Source: Ilumatobacteraceae bacterium (GTDB lineage Bacteria > Actinomycetota > Acidimicrobiia > Acidimicrobiales > Ilumatobacteraceae). From it: a stretch of DNA of 48,366 bases. The first letter of the stretch is position 1. Each line of letters begins with the position of its first letter. A model generated the notes under the pieces. The model was not told the origin of the DNA, did not search any database, and worked only from the letters and a program-made list of their open reading frames with translations. Below, piece after piece: positions 1 to 8,700 of the stretch. The position numbers and the translations under genes were made by a program. The DNA is taken from assembly GCA_022843125.1 (NCBI GenBank), contig JALHOG010000039.1:1-48366 (forward strand). The letters are read 5' to 3'.

Positions 1-53
1 TCCGCAGGGTGCTGCGGGTCGATCCTGCGTCGGCGCTGGGAGGCGGTGCATGA
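1..53 (+). CDS. ABC transporter permease, 3' end only (MacB/FtsX type)
   Basis: Only the last 16 codons are in the window, in the third frame, ending at the TGA at 51-53. The readable tail contains RVLRVDPASAL, which resembles the final cytoplasmic segment of FtsX/MacB-type permeases, where an 'R-x-D-P-(A)-x-A-L' pattern after the last membrane helix is common. It is followed 103 bp later by the matching type of ATPase on the same strand, so the two probably form one exporter. The identity rests on a very short tail plus context. The gene lies almost wholly to the left of the window. Confidence 0.5.
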   Translation, partial: RRVLRVDPASALGGGA

Positions 54-96
54 CGCACCGCACCGATCCCTCCCGTTGCTCCGTGGCCGCAGACGC

Positions 97-138
97 CGCA
101 CCCACCCTCTTCGCGCCCACCCTCTTCGCGCCCACCCG
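97..138 (+). repeat. 15-bp tandem repeat before the ABC ATPase gene
   Basis: The unit cgcgcccaccctctt occurs nearly three times head to tail just upstream of the ATPase start codon. It lies in the leader between permease and ATPase. It looks like a slippage-prone microsatellite, and I see no function for it. Confidence 0.6.
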
Positions 139-156
139 TTTCAATGGAGTCGACCG

Positions 157-834
157 ATGACGCAACCCGCCCTCCAGATGGACGCCGTCCGCAAGGTCTA
201 CGAGATGGCCGACAGCCAGGTCGTCGCGCTCGACCACGCGAGCCTCACCGTCGGCAGCGACGAGATCGTCGCCCTCGTCGGACCGTCGGGTTCCGGCAAG
301 ACCACGCTGTGCTCGATCGCCGGCGGCATCCTCGGCGCCACCGAGGGGTCGGTGATCGTCGGCGGCGAGGAGATCACCCGCTACAGCGACAAGCAGCTCA
401 CCACGTTCCGCCAGAACAAGGTCGGGTTCGTGTTCCAGTCGGTCAACCTCGTGCCGTTCCTCAACGCCCGCGAGAACCTGCTGGTGGTCGACGAGCTCGG
501 CAAGCGAACAGGCGCGGCGGCCCGCCAGCGCGCCGACCGGCTGCTCGACGAGCTCGGCATCGCCGACCGGGCCAAGAACCTGCCGTCCCAGCTCTCGGGC
601 GGCCAGCGTCAACGTGTCGCGATCGGCCGGGCACTGATGAACGAGCCGCAGCTCGTGCTGTTCGACGAACCCACGTCGGCGCTCGACACCGAGCTCGGTC
701 AGCAGGTGATGGAGCTGATCCGGACGGAGATGAAGTCGCGCGGCACCGCCGCGATCGTGGTGACGCACGACGAGCGGATCACCCACTTCTGCGACCGCAC
801 GGTGCACATCACCGACGGCGTGCTCGACGCCTGA
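157..834 (+). CDS. ABC transporter ATP-binding protein, LolD/MacB family
   Basis: This 225-residue ATPase would power an FtsX/MacB-type permease that moves lipids, lipoproteins, peptides or drugs across or out of the membrane. All nucleotide-binding motifs are present: Walker A GPSGSGKT at 42-49, Q-loop Gln94, signature LSGGQ at 146-150, Walker B VLFDEP with Asp170 and Glu171, and switch His204. The length is typical for the LolD/MacB/FtsE group, which consists of a bare ATPase domain. The frame is open upstream to position 46, but the extra 37 residues are Arg/His/Pro-rich, encoded partly by a tandem repeat, and unlike the family, so the ATG at 157 was chosen. The preceding partial permease is the likely partner. 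The substrate cannot be read from sequence. Confidence 0.9.
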   Translation: MTQPALQMDAVRKVYEMADSQVVALDHASLTVGSDEIVALVGPSGSGKTTLCSIAGGILGATEGSVIVGGEEITRYSDKQLTTFRQNKVGFVFQSVNLVPFLNARENLLVVDELGKRTGAAARQRADRLLDELGIADRAKNLPSQLSGGQRQRVAIGRALMNEPQLVLFDEPTSALDTELGQQVMELIRTEMKSRGTAAIVVTHDERITHFCDRTVHITDGVLDA

Positions 835-839
835 CCGGT

Positions 840-1523
840 TCAGCCGGGCAGGCCGGTTGCGCCGCTCGTCACCGCGTCGGTGAGGTCGACGTCGTCGAAC
901 TCGGCGCCCGTGGCGTCGACACGGCTGAGGTCGGCGCCGGCGAGGTTGACCGTGGTGAAGCGGGCTCCCGTGAGGGTGGCGCCGCTCAACCCGAGCCCGC
1001 CCAGTGACGACCGGTCGACGGTGGCGTCGGAGAGGTCGGCGCCGGCGAGGAGCGCGTCGGTGGCGATCAGGAACGAGATCGCCGCGCCCGACAGGTCGAC
1101 CTCGGCACCGGAAGCATCACTGATGATCACGTCGGTGAGCGAGGCGCCCGACAGATCGACGCCGTCGAGCGTGGCCCCGGTGAGATCGACGTCGACGAGC
1201 GTCGCGCCCGCCAGTACCGCACCGGTGAGATCGGCGTCGCGAAGCACGACGCCACGGATGTCGGCCCCCGTGAGGTCGGATCCCGTGAGGTCGGCGCCGG
1301 TGCAGTCGGTGCCCGACTCGAGCCGGCACCCGTTCACGACCGCCGCCGGAACGGGACCCGCCACGCTCGTGCCCGCAACCGCGGTGTCGGGGTTCGACGG
1401 GGTGGATCCGAGGTCGTCGTCACCGCTGCATGCGGTGACAGCGACCATGAGACCGACGGTGATGCTCGCCCGCACGACACCGCGGCGACGGCGATGGCTC
1501 GGACGGGGTTCGGAGCGGTCCAT
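840..1523 (-). CDS. Pentapeptide-repeat lipoprotein
   Basis: The 227-residue product begins with an Arg-rich segment, a hydrophobic stretch and a lipobox VTAC with Cys32, so it should be anchored to the outer face of the cytoplasmic membrane. After a short Ser/Pro-rich linker, residues 75 to about 220 are almost continuous pentapeptide repeats of the A(D/N)LxG type (for example GADLTGSDLTGAD), which fold into a right-handed quadrilateral beta-helix. Members of this family include DNA-mimic gyrase protectors, but a membrane-anchored extracellular copy is unlikely to act on gyrase. The function is unknown. The frame is open to a GTG at 1709; the ATG at 1523 was chosen because it places the signal peptide at the N terminus. 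It converges on the ABC ATPase gene with a 5-bp gap. Confidence 0.8.
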   Translation of the reverse strand: MDRSEPRPSHRRRRGVVRASITVGLMVAVTACSGDDDLGSTPSNPDTAVAGTSVAGPVPAAVVNGCRLESGTDCTGADLTGSDLTGADIRGVVLRDADLTGAVLAGATLVDVDLTGATLDGVDLSGASLTDVIISDASGAEVDLSGAAISFLIATDALLAGADLSDATVDRSSLGGLGLSGATLTGARFTTVNLAGADLSRVDATGAEFDDVDLTDAVTSGATGLPG

Positions 1524-1838
1524 GGCGCTGGAGGCTAGGCAGTGGCAACGGGCGGAGCGCAGGGCCGTTCGTCCCGACGTGCCGACCCGATCCGACCCGA
1601 CCCGACCCGACCGGCGTGACATGACCCCGGACGCGATCGAAGCGCCATCCCTCGATGAGTCGGTAGCGGGCGGACGGGCCGACTCATTTCGAGATGACGC
1701 TTCGATCACGACAGGTCGTTCTCGGCTGACGCTTTGAACCCTCCGTCGTGTATGTCGATCACGTTACAGACATGACGGTTCCGTGTCAACCACTCGTTGG
1801 AGGGACACCGCGAGTTCGCCCGATCGGGCCGATCCCGA
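1524..1838. other. Intergenic region holding a minus-strand promoter and a short tandem repeat
   Basis: No gene is supported here. It contains a 5-bp tandem repeat (gaccc units, about 1583-1612) and a good minus-strand promoter at 1761-1789. If that promoter serves the pentapeptide lipoprotein from the ATG at 1523, the transcript has a leader of about 230 nt. Confidence 0.5.
1761..1789 (-). promoter_or_regulatory. Sigma-A-type promoter for the pentapeptide lipoprotein
   Basis: On the minus strand TTGACA (1789-1784) is separated by exactly 17 bp from TAACGT (1766-1761). Both match housekeeping actinobacterial consensus (TTGACN and TAnnnT) with ideal spacing. Transcription would start near 1755 and run towards the lipoprotein gene. 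Confidence 0.6.
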
Positions 1839-3020
1839 TCAGCGGGTGCGCAGGACGATCGCGTCGCCCTGACCGCCACCGCCGCACAGGGCTGCCGCCC
1901 CGATGCCACCGCCGCGCCGGCGCAGTTCGTGCAGCAGCGTGAGGGCGAGCCGGTTGCCGCTCATCCCGATCGGGTGGCCGAGCGCGATCGCACCGCCGTT
2001 CACGTTGACGACGTCGAGCCCGATCCCGAGCTCGCGGGCCGAGGCGATACCCACCGCTGCGAACGCCTCGTTGAGCTCGAACAGGGAGACGTCGGCGACA
2101 CCGAGGTCGGTCTTCGCGAGGGCAGCTCGGATCGCGTTCGCCGGCTGCAGGTTGAGCGACGGGTTGTCGGGTCCGGCGACCATGCCGTACGAGACGATGT
2201 CGCCGAGCGGCTCGACGCCGCACGCCGCGGCCGCGGCCTCCGACATGACGACCACCGCGCTGGCACCATCACTGATCTGCGACGCGTTACCGGCCGTGAT
2301 CGTGCCGCCGTCGACGAATGCGGCGCGCAGTGCGCCGAGGCTCTCGGCGGTGGTGCCCGGACGGACGCCCTCGTCGTGCTCGATCACGATCGGCTCACCC
2401 TTGCGCTGCGGGATCGACACCGGAACGATCTCGTCGGTGAGACGCCCGTCCTTGATCGCGTTCGCCGCACGCTCGTGCGACGCAGCGGCGGCCTCGTCCA
2501 TCTCGGCGCGGGTCATCGATGCGCCGGTGTAGTTGTCGGTCGAGGTGCCCATCAGGCACGCGTCGAACGAGCACCACAGCCCGTCCTTGATGATCGCGTC
2601 GGCGAGCTCGACGTTGCCGTAGCGGAACCCGCCCCGCGCGCCGGGCGCGATGTACGGGGCGTTGGTCATCGACTCCATCCCGCCCGCCACGACGATGTCG
2701 GCATCGCCGGCCCGGATCATCTGGTCGGCGAGGTAGATCGAGTTGAGCCCGGACAGGCACACCTTGTTGATGTTGACCGCCGGCACGCGCATGGGGATCC
2801 CGGCCTTGACGGCCGCCTGGCGCGCCGGCACCTGACCCTGACCGGCCATGAGCACCTGGCCCATGATCACGTGGTCGACCTGGTCGGGCGCGACGTTCGC
2901 CCGGCGCAACGCCTCGGCGATCGCAACGGCGCCGAGGTCGGCAGCAGAGAAGGAGGACAGGGCGCCCGACATCTTCCCGATCGGGGTACGGGCACCAGCG
3001 ACGATCACAGAACCAGCCAT
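1839..3020 (-). CDS. atoB: Acetyl-CoA C-acetyltransferase (thiolase II)
   Basis: This 393-residue cytoplasmic enzyme condenses two acetyl-CoA to acetoacetyl-CoA, or runs the reverse cleavage. The thiolase triad is complete: nucleophile Cys88 in NKVCLSGLN, His349 in the GHPIGMSG motif, and Cys379 in ALCGGGGQG. The NEAFA motif is also present. Length and spacing match biosynthetic thiolases. With crotonyl-CoA carboxylase/reductase 1.2 kb away it could supply the first step of the ethylmalonyl-CoA pathway (acetoacetyl-CoA, then 3-hydroxybutyryl-CoA and crotonyl-CoA), or it could serve polyhydroxybutyrate or ketogenic metabolism. No reductase or crotonase is in the window. The start at 3020 is preceded by TAGCGT at 3032-3027, which suggests a leaderless transcript. 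Confidence 0.93.
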   Translation of the reverse strand: MAGSVIVAGARTPIGKMSGALSSFSAADLGAVAIAEALRRANVAPDQVDHVIMGQVLMAGQGQVPARQAAVKAGIPMRVPAVNINKVCLSGLNSIYLADQMIRAGDADIVVAGGMESMTNAPYIAPGARGGFRYGNVELADAIIKDGLWCSFDACLMGTSTDNYTGASMTRAEMDEAAAASHERAANAIKDGRLTDEIVPVSIPQRKGEPIVIEHDEGVRPGTTAESLGALRAAFVDGGTITAGNASQISDGASAVVVMSEAAAAACGVEPLGDIVSYGMVAGPDNPSLNLQPANAIRAALAKTDLGVADVSLFELNEAFAAVGIASARELGIGLDVVNVNGGAIALGHPIGMSGNRLALTLLHELRRRGGGIGAAALCGGGGQGDAIVLRTR

Positions 3021-3026
3021 GCGCGA

Positions 3027-3032
3027 ACGCTA
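3027..3032 (-). promoter_or_regulatory. -10 box of a probable leaderless thiolase transcript
   Basis: TAGCGT on the minus strand fits TAnnnT and ends 6 nt before the ATG at 3020, so transcription should begin at or next to the start codon. No convincing -35 box was found. Confidence 0.4.
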
Positions 3033-3103
3033 CCCATGCCAGCCCGCCCGACCCCAGCCCGATGCGCTGCGATCCGGTTGTCGGACGGTCTAGGGTCGTC
3101 GCC

Positions 3104-4171
3104 ATGCGGAGAACGTGGCCGGTGGGTGTGGTCGCATGCGCGGTGGTGCTCGCGGCGTGCGGGGGTGGCGACGGTGACGAGGTTGGATTCGTCGCGGGCC
3201 AGCTCGCGCTCATCCCCGATTCGGCCCGCGGCTCCGGCGAGTACTTCGAGGTGTTCGTGCTCGATGCCGTGGCCGGCGCCGAGTTCGTCGACCTCGACGC
3301 TCCCGCACCGGGGCGCTCGGCCGACGAAATCGCGTCGTGGTCGCTCGCGTTCCAGGTCCGCGACAACGACGACGACCTGCGGCTGATGCTGCCGCCGATC
3401 CTCGGCGAGCCGACCGTCTGGACGTCCCCGGCAGCGTTCGCCGACGACACCGGCATCGACCTCGGGGCCGCGACCACGATCACCTTCGCCACGCCGGCAC
3501 CACCTGTGAGCCTCACCGTGCTGGGTGGCGAGTTCGAACTGGAGGCGTCACTCGACGAGCTGAGCGACGCCGTGCTCAGCGTCGGCGGGGGCGACGACTT
3601 CGAGCCGAACATCGACGGGCGCACGGATTGGAATCCGATCGGCCGACCGATGAGGCTGGCCGAGCGCCCCGGTGCGGTCGCTCTGTCGACGTCGACACCG
3701 GTGATCGAGGACTGGGTGGCCGGGCCCGAGATGTCGATCGCCGAACAACCCGACTTCGCCGCGGCCGCGGCCGCGCTCGATGCTCGCCGCGTGGTGAACG
3801 CCTACCTCCTCGAAGCCGACTTCGCGGGCGGCTTCCAACCCGACCTCGCCGCCGACCTCGCTGGGATCGACGCCTACTCGGTCGTCGGCATCGGGATCGG
3901 TCCCAACCGGCAGGGCGATGCCCGCGTGGCGGTGGCCTACGTCTTCGATGACGAAGACGCCGCGGCCGCCTCGCTCGGCGCGCTCGGGGCGCTGTGGCTA
4001 AACGGCACGTCCCTCATGACCGGCGAGCCGTTCGACGCGCACGTGGCGGTGCCGAACGCCGAGTTGGAGGGCCGCACGGTCGTGGTCGAGTTCGCGCCGG
4101 AGAGTGGCATCGACACGCTGTTCCCGGTCAATGCGCTCGTCCGGCGCGACGTCGTGTTCGTACACCCCTGA
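3104..4171 (+). CDS. Putative lipoprotein, function unknown
   Basis: The product has 355 residues with a short Arg-containing N terminus, a hydrophobic core and a lipobox LAAC followed by a Gly/Asp-rich linker, so it should be a membrane-anchored extracellular lipoprotein. The rest is acidic and Ala-rich with no motif I recognise. The frame is open from 3062, but only the ATG at 3104 puts the signal peptide first. TAGGGT at 3091-3096 lies 7 nt upstream of that ATG, suggesting a leaderless message and supporting the start. It is divergent from the thiolase gene and followed by ccr on the same strand after 55 bp. No functional link to acyl-CoA metabolism can be claimed. Confidence 0.75.
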   Translation: MRRTWPVGVVACAVVLAACGGGDGDEVGFVAGQLALIPDSARGSGEYFEVFVLDAVAGAEFVDLDAPAPGRSADEIASWSLAFQVRDNDDDLRLMLPPILGEPTVWTSPAAFADDTGIDLGAATTITFATPAPPVSLTVLGGEFELEASLDELSDAVLSVGGGDDFEPNIDGRTDWNPIGRPMRLAERPGAVALSTSTPVIEDWVAGPEMSIAEQPDFAAAAAALDARRVVNAYLLEADFAGGFQPDLAADLAGIDAYSVVGIGIGPNRQGDARVAVAYVFDDEDAAAASLGALGALWLNGTSLMTGEPFDAHVAVPNAELEGRTVVVEFAPESGIDTLFPVNALVRRDVVFVHP

Positions 4172-4201
4172 CGGAGCAGATTCGCCGGCTTGCTCGCGGG
4201 T

Positions 4202-4220
4202 TGTTACCGACGAGTAACAT
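4202..4220 (+). promoter_or_regulatory. Operator-like inverted repeat overlapping the ccr -10 box
   Basis: The perfect inverted repeat TGTTAC-N6-GTAACA spans 4202-4219. The -10 candidate TAACAT (4215-4220) lies in its right arm and ends 6 nt before the ccr ATG. A repressor bound here would block transcription, and the mRNA should be leaderless. The symmetry is typical of TetR or GntR family operators. The regulator is not identifiable in the window. Confidence 0.5.
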
Positions 4221-4226
4221 CGGGCC

Positions 4227-5558
4227 ATGGAGCACATCCTCGCAGCCATCAACCACGGTGCCACGGGCGAAGAGATCGCCAACCTCCCGATCCCGGAGTC
4301 GTACCGGGCTGCGTTCGTCCGACGAGAAGACGTCGGCATGTTCGAGGGGGTCGAGTCGGCCGACAAGGATCCCGAGCGGGCGATCCACATCGAGCACGTG
4401 GCGACCCCGGAGCTCGCGCCCGACGAGGTGTACCTCGCCGTGATGGCGAGCTCGATCAACTTCAACACGGTGTGGACGTCGATCTTCGAGCCGCTCCCCA
4501 CCTTCGGGTTCCTCGATCGGCTCGGTCGCGAGTCGGAGTGGGCGGCGCGCCATGCGCTGCCGTACCACGTGATCGGCTCGGACGCCTCGGGGGTGGTGCT
4601 GCGGGTCGGTTCCGCGGTGCGCAACTGGAAGCCGGGAGACCGGGTGACCGTCCACTGCAACTACGTCGACGACCAGGACCCCTCCGCGCACGACGACTCG
4701 ATGCTCGCCGCCAACCAGAAGATCTGGGGTTTCGAGACGAACTTCGGCGGCCTCGCCGACCTCTCGGTCGTCAAGGCGAACCAGCTGATGCCGAAGCCGA
4801 CGCATCTCTCGTGGGAGGAGGCCGCGGTCAACGCGCTGTGCAACTCGACGTCGTACCGGATGCTCGTCAGCGACCACGGGGCGCGGATGAAGCAGGGCGA
4901 CTCGGTGCTCGTGTGGGGCGCCACCGGTGGCATCGGCGCCTATGCGATCCAATACGTGTTGAACGGCGGCGGCACGCCGATCGGTGTGGTGTCGTCGCCC
5001 GAGCGCGCGGCGCTCCTCAACGAGATGGGCTGCGAGGCGGTCATCGACCGGGCGGCCGAGGGGTACCGGTTCTGGTCCGACGAGCACACCCAGGACGAGA
5101 CCGAGTGGCGGCGGTTCGGCAAGAAGATCCGCGAGCTGATCGGCGAGGATCCCGACATCGTGTTCGAGCACCCGGGTCGCTCGACGATGGGTGCGTCGAT
5201 CTTCGCGGCGAAGCGAGGCGGCACCGTGGTGACGTGCGCGGCGACGTCGGGCTACATGGTCGAGTTCGACAACCGGCACTTCTGGATGAAGCTCAAGCGG
5301 CTCCTGTCGTCCCACTTCGCGAACTACGCCGAGGCGTGGGCGGCGAACAAGCTGATCGACCAGGGCAAGATCCATCCGGTCATCAGCGCGACGTACCCGC
5401 TGACGCAGGTCGGCGCAGCGGCGCGGGCGGTGCATCGCAACGAGGCCGAGGGCAAGCTCGGGGTGCTGTGCCTCGCCCCCGACGAAGGCCTCGGCATCGA
5501 CGATCCCGACAAGCGTGAGCGCGTCGGCGAAGCGAACATCACCCGCTTCCGCCGCTGA
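4227..5558 (+). CDS. ccr: Crotonyl-CoA carboxylase/reductase
   Basis: This 443-residue medium-chain dehydrogenase/reductase carries out NADPH-dependent reductive carboxylation of crotonyl-CoA to ethylmalonyl-CoA, the key step of the ethylmalonyl-CoA pathway for C2 assimilation and extender-unit supply. The N terminus (residues 1-60) and the inserted loops are characteristic of Ccr rather than ordinary quinone reductases. The cofactor motif is WGATGGIGAYA at about 230-240. The four residues known to bind CO2 in the Kitasatospora enzyme (Asn81, Phe170, Glu171, His365) have counterparts at Asn80, Phe169, Glu170 and His363, so true carboxylase activity is expected. Neighbours that fit are the acetoacetyl-CoA thiolase at 1839-3020 and methylmalonyl-CoA epimerase at 12585-12986. 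Expression appears to be controlled by an operator on the -10 box. Confidence 0.95.
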   Translation: MEHILAAINHGATGEEIANLPIPESYRAAFVRREDVGMFEGVESADKDPERAIHIEHVATPELAPDEVYLAVMASSINFNTVWTSIFEPLPTFGFLDRLGRESEWAARHALPYHVIGSDASGVVLRVGSAVRNWKPGDRVTVHCNYVDDQDPSAHDDSMLAANQKIWGFETNFGGLADLSVVKANQLMPKPTHLSWEEAAVNALCNSTSYRMLVSDHGARMKQGDSVLVWGATGGIGAYAIQYVLNGGGTPIGVVSSPERAALLNEMGCEAVIDRAAEGYRFWSDEHTQDETEWRRFGKKIRELIGEDPDIVFEHPGRSTMGASIFAAKRGGTVVTCAATSGYMVEFDNRHFWMKLKRLLSSHFANYAEAWAANKLIDQGKIHPVISATYPLTQVGAAARAVHRNEAEGKLGVLCLAPDEGLGIDDPDKRERVGEANITRFRR

Positions 5559-5572
5559 GCATCGTCCCGCAT

Positions 5573-5644
5573 GTGACGGAATGGGTCAGACCAACTCCGT
5601 CACAGCGGAGCTTGTGACGGAGTTGGTCTGACCCATTCCGTCAC
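5573..5644. repeat. 72-bp perfect inverted repeat with nested 8-bp terminal repeats
   Basis: Arms 5573-5603 and 5614-5644 are exact reverse complements (31 of 31 bp) around a 10-bp loop at 5604-5613. Each arm begins gtgacgga and ends tccgtcac, which are themselves reverse complements, so each arm can also fold alone. The arm contains the core gggtcagacc. It starts 14 bp after the ccr stop codon and could end ccr transcription. The nested symmetry is more than a terminator needs and resembles a small mobile or REP-like element. There is no U-run after either side. Confidence 0.8.
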
Positions 5645-5697
5645 TCACGCTGCGCGGTCGCGACACGGTCGATAACTCCGTCTGCGTAGTCGTTCGT

Positions 5698-5714
5698 GTG
5701 AAAGATCGTGAAAG
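5698..5714 (+). promoter_or_regulatory. Direct repeat GTGAAAG upstream of amylopullulanase
   Basis: GTGAAAG occurs at 5698-5704 and 5708-5714, one helical turn (10 bp) apart, about 85 nt before the start codon. Such spacing is typical of regulator half-sites on one DNA face. A role in carbohydrate control is inference only. Confidence 0.25.
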
Positions 5715-5795
5715 TTGCTGCGGCCCTTTCGCGCGCCTATCCGCGCGGTCATCATCGATCGGGGGCGGAGTCGTTCGAGACGAGGGGCACGAGCC

Positions 5796-8700
5796 ATGAC
5801 GAATCGGATCGTCGCCGGCGGCATCGCCGGCGCACTGGTGTTGTCGACAGCGATCGCCGGATCGACCGGACCGGCCGGCGCGTCGCACACACCGGCACCA
5901 GCGAGCGTGACCATCGCTGGCAGTCTGCAGAGCGAACTGGGTTGCCCCGCTGACTGGCTGCCCGACTGCACGAACACCCACCTCACGTACGACGCCAACG
6001 GCGACGCCTGGTTCGCCACGTTCTCCCTGCCCGCCGGCGCATGGGCGTACAAGGCAGCGCTGAACAACTCCTGGGACGAGAACTACGGCGCCGGGGCGGC
6101 GTTCAACGGGACCGACATCGGACTCACACTCGCCGACCCGACCGAGGTCACCTTCCTCTACTCGCACGACACGCACTGGGTGACCGATGACGTCAACAGC
6201 CGGATCGTGACGGCACCCGGTGACTTCCAGACCGAGCTCGGCTGCGCGGCCGACTGGGACCCGGCGTGCCTGCGTTCGTGGTTGCACGACCCCGACGGCG
6301 ACGGCACGTTCACGTTCAGCACCGATGCGTTGCCGCCGGGCACGTACGCCGCGAAGGCGGCGATCGATCGCGCCTGGGACGAGAACTACGGCGCCGGTGG
6401 TGCCGCCAACGGAGGCGACATCGGGTTCTCCGTCGCCGCGGGCGACACGGTCACGTTCTCGTTCGTGTCGGCGACCAACACCCTGACGATCAGCGCGGAG
6501 GGCGCCGGCGGGAACACCGGTATCGAGCCCGGCGACGAGCTGCTCGTCACGGCACCGTCGCGCCCGGTGAGCGACGAGTCGGTGTACTTCGTGATGACCG
6601 ATCGCTTCGAGAACGCCGACCCGTCGAATGACACCGCCGGCCTGGCCGGCGACAAGTTCGTGCACGGCTACGACCCGACCGACAAGGCGTTCCACCACGG
6701 CGGCGACCTGGCCGGTCTCATGAGCCGCCTCGACTACATCGAGGGTCTCGGCGTGACCTCGATCTGGATCACGCCCCCGTTCGAGAACGACTACGTGCAG
6801 ATGGCCGGCGGGCCCGGTGCCGCCTCGTCGTCATACCATGGCTACTGGCAGGTCGACTTCACGCAGATCGATCCGCACTACGGCACGAACGACGAGATGA
6901 TCGCGTTCGTCGACGCCGCCCACGCTCGCGGACTCAAGGTGATCTTCGACGTCGTGCTCAACCACACCGGCGACGTGATCACGTACGAGGAGGACCAGTT
7001 CACGTATCGCAACAAGACCGACTTCCCGTACCGCGACGCTCAGGGCAACGAGTTCGACGACCGCGACGTCGAGGGAACGGGGACGTTCCCCGACCTCGAC
7101 CCGGCGACGAGCTTCCCGTACACGCCGACCTTCGAGACACCCGAAGACGCCACGGCGAAGTCGCCCGCGTGGCTGAACGACCCGCGCTACTACCACAACC
7201 GCGGGAACTCGACGTTCGCCGGGGAGAACAGCCAGTACGGCGACTTCTTCGGGCTCGACGACCTCTTCAGCGAGCACCCGGTCGTGGTCGACGGGATGAT
7301 CGACATCCACACCGCGATGATCGACACGTTCGGTGTCGACGGGTTCCGCGTCGACACCGTGAAGCATGTCAGCGACGGGTTCTGGGAGGAGTGGGTACCG
7401 GCGGTGATGGATCACGCCGCCGCAGCCGGCAAGCCCGACTTCGTCATGTTCGGCGAAGTGTTCGGCGAGACCGTCGAGTTCCGGTCGCGCTATTCGACCG
7501 AACTCGCCTTCCCCGCCACCCTCGACTTCGGCTTCAACGGCGCCGCCCGCCGCTTCGCCGCTGCGTCCGCGCCCGCAACCGAGCTGGCGGGCTTCTTCGA
7601 GACCGACGACTGGTACACCGACGCCGACTCGAACGCGCACGACCTCGCGAAGTTCATCGGCAACCACGACGAGGGCCGCTTCGCGCTCGAGGTCCGCAAT
7701 GACAACCCCGGCGCTTCCGACGAGGAGCTCGTCGAGCGACTCGCGCTCGGCCAGGCACTCAACTTCTTCACGCGCGGCCGGCCGGTCGTCTACTACGGCG
7801 ACGAGCAGGGGTTCGTCGGCGACGGCGGCGACCAGGACGCGCGCCAGAACATGTTCCCGAGCCAGGTGGCGTCGTACAACGACGACGATCTGATCGGCAC
7901 CGACGCCACCACCGCCGACAGCAACTTCGACGCCACCCACCCGCTGTACGTCGCGATCGGCGACGTGGCACGGCTCCGCGGCGCTCATCAGGCGCTGCAG
8001 ACCGGCGCGCAGATCACCCGCAGTGCGGCGAGCGGGCCGGGCGTGTTCGCGTTCAGCCGGATCGACGCGACCGAACAGGTCGAGTACGTGGTCGCGCTCA
8101 ACAACGCCGAGGCACCGGCGAGCGCGACGTTCGGCACCGACACCTCGGGCACGACGTGGACGGCGGTGTGGCCGGTCGGCGGCGCCCCGCTCACCTCCGA
8201 CGCCGACGGCGAACTCACCGTCGAGGTGCCGGCGCTCGGCACCGTCGTCTACCGCGCCGACGCCGCGATCGATCAGCCCGGCACCACCTCGATCTCGATG
8301 GCCGGCCCGGCGGCGGGCGGCGAGGTGGTGGGCCGGGTCCCGGTCGGCGCCACCACGAGCGGCGGGTACGGCGAGGTCTCGTTCGCCGTCTCGGTCGACG
8401 GCGGCCCGTTCGAGGTGATCGGTGTCGACGACAACGCGCCGTACCGCGTGTACCACGACGTCGCCGGCGTCGCGCCCGGCGCAACCGTGACGTACAAGGC
8501 GATCGTGAAGAACGCCAATGGACACCTCGCGTCCGACAAGGTCGCGGCCGTCGTCGGCGAGGAGGAGCCGCCACCGCCACCCGGGTCCGGACCGGAGTAC
8601 GCGATCGTCCACTACCAGCGCGCCGACGGCGACTACGGCGACCACACGACCGGCGACTTCAACGACGTCTGGGGCCTGCACCTGTGGGGCGGCGCGATCG

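Noticed and set aside
46..156. Extended N terminus of the ABC ATPase from the ATG at 46 or 49
   Set aside because: The extra 37 residues are repeat-encoded, overlap the stop of the upstream permease and have no counterpart in the family.
6831..8681. 616-residue minus-strand open frame
   Set aside because: Shadow of the amylopullulanase gene; Val/Arg/Asp-rich and without motifs.
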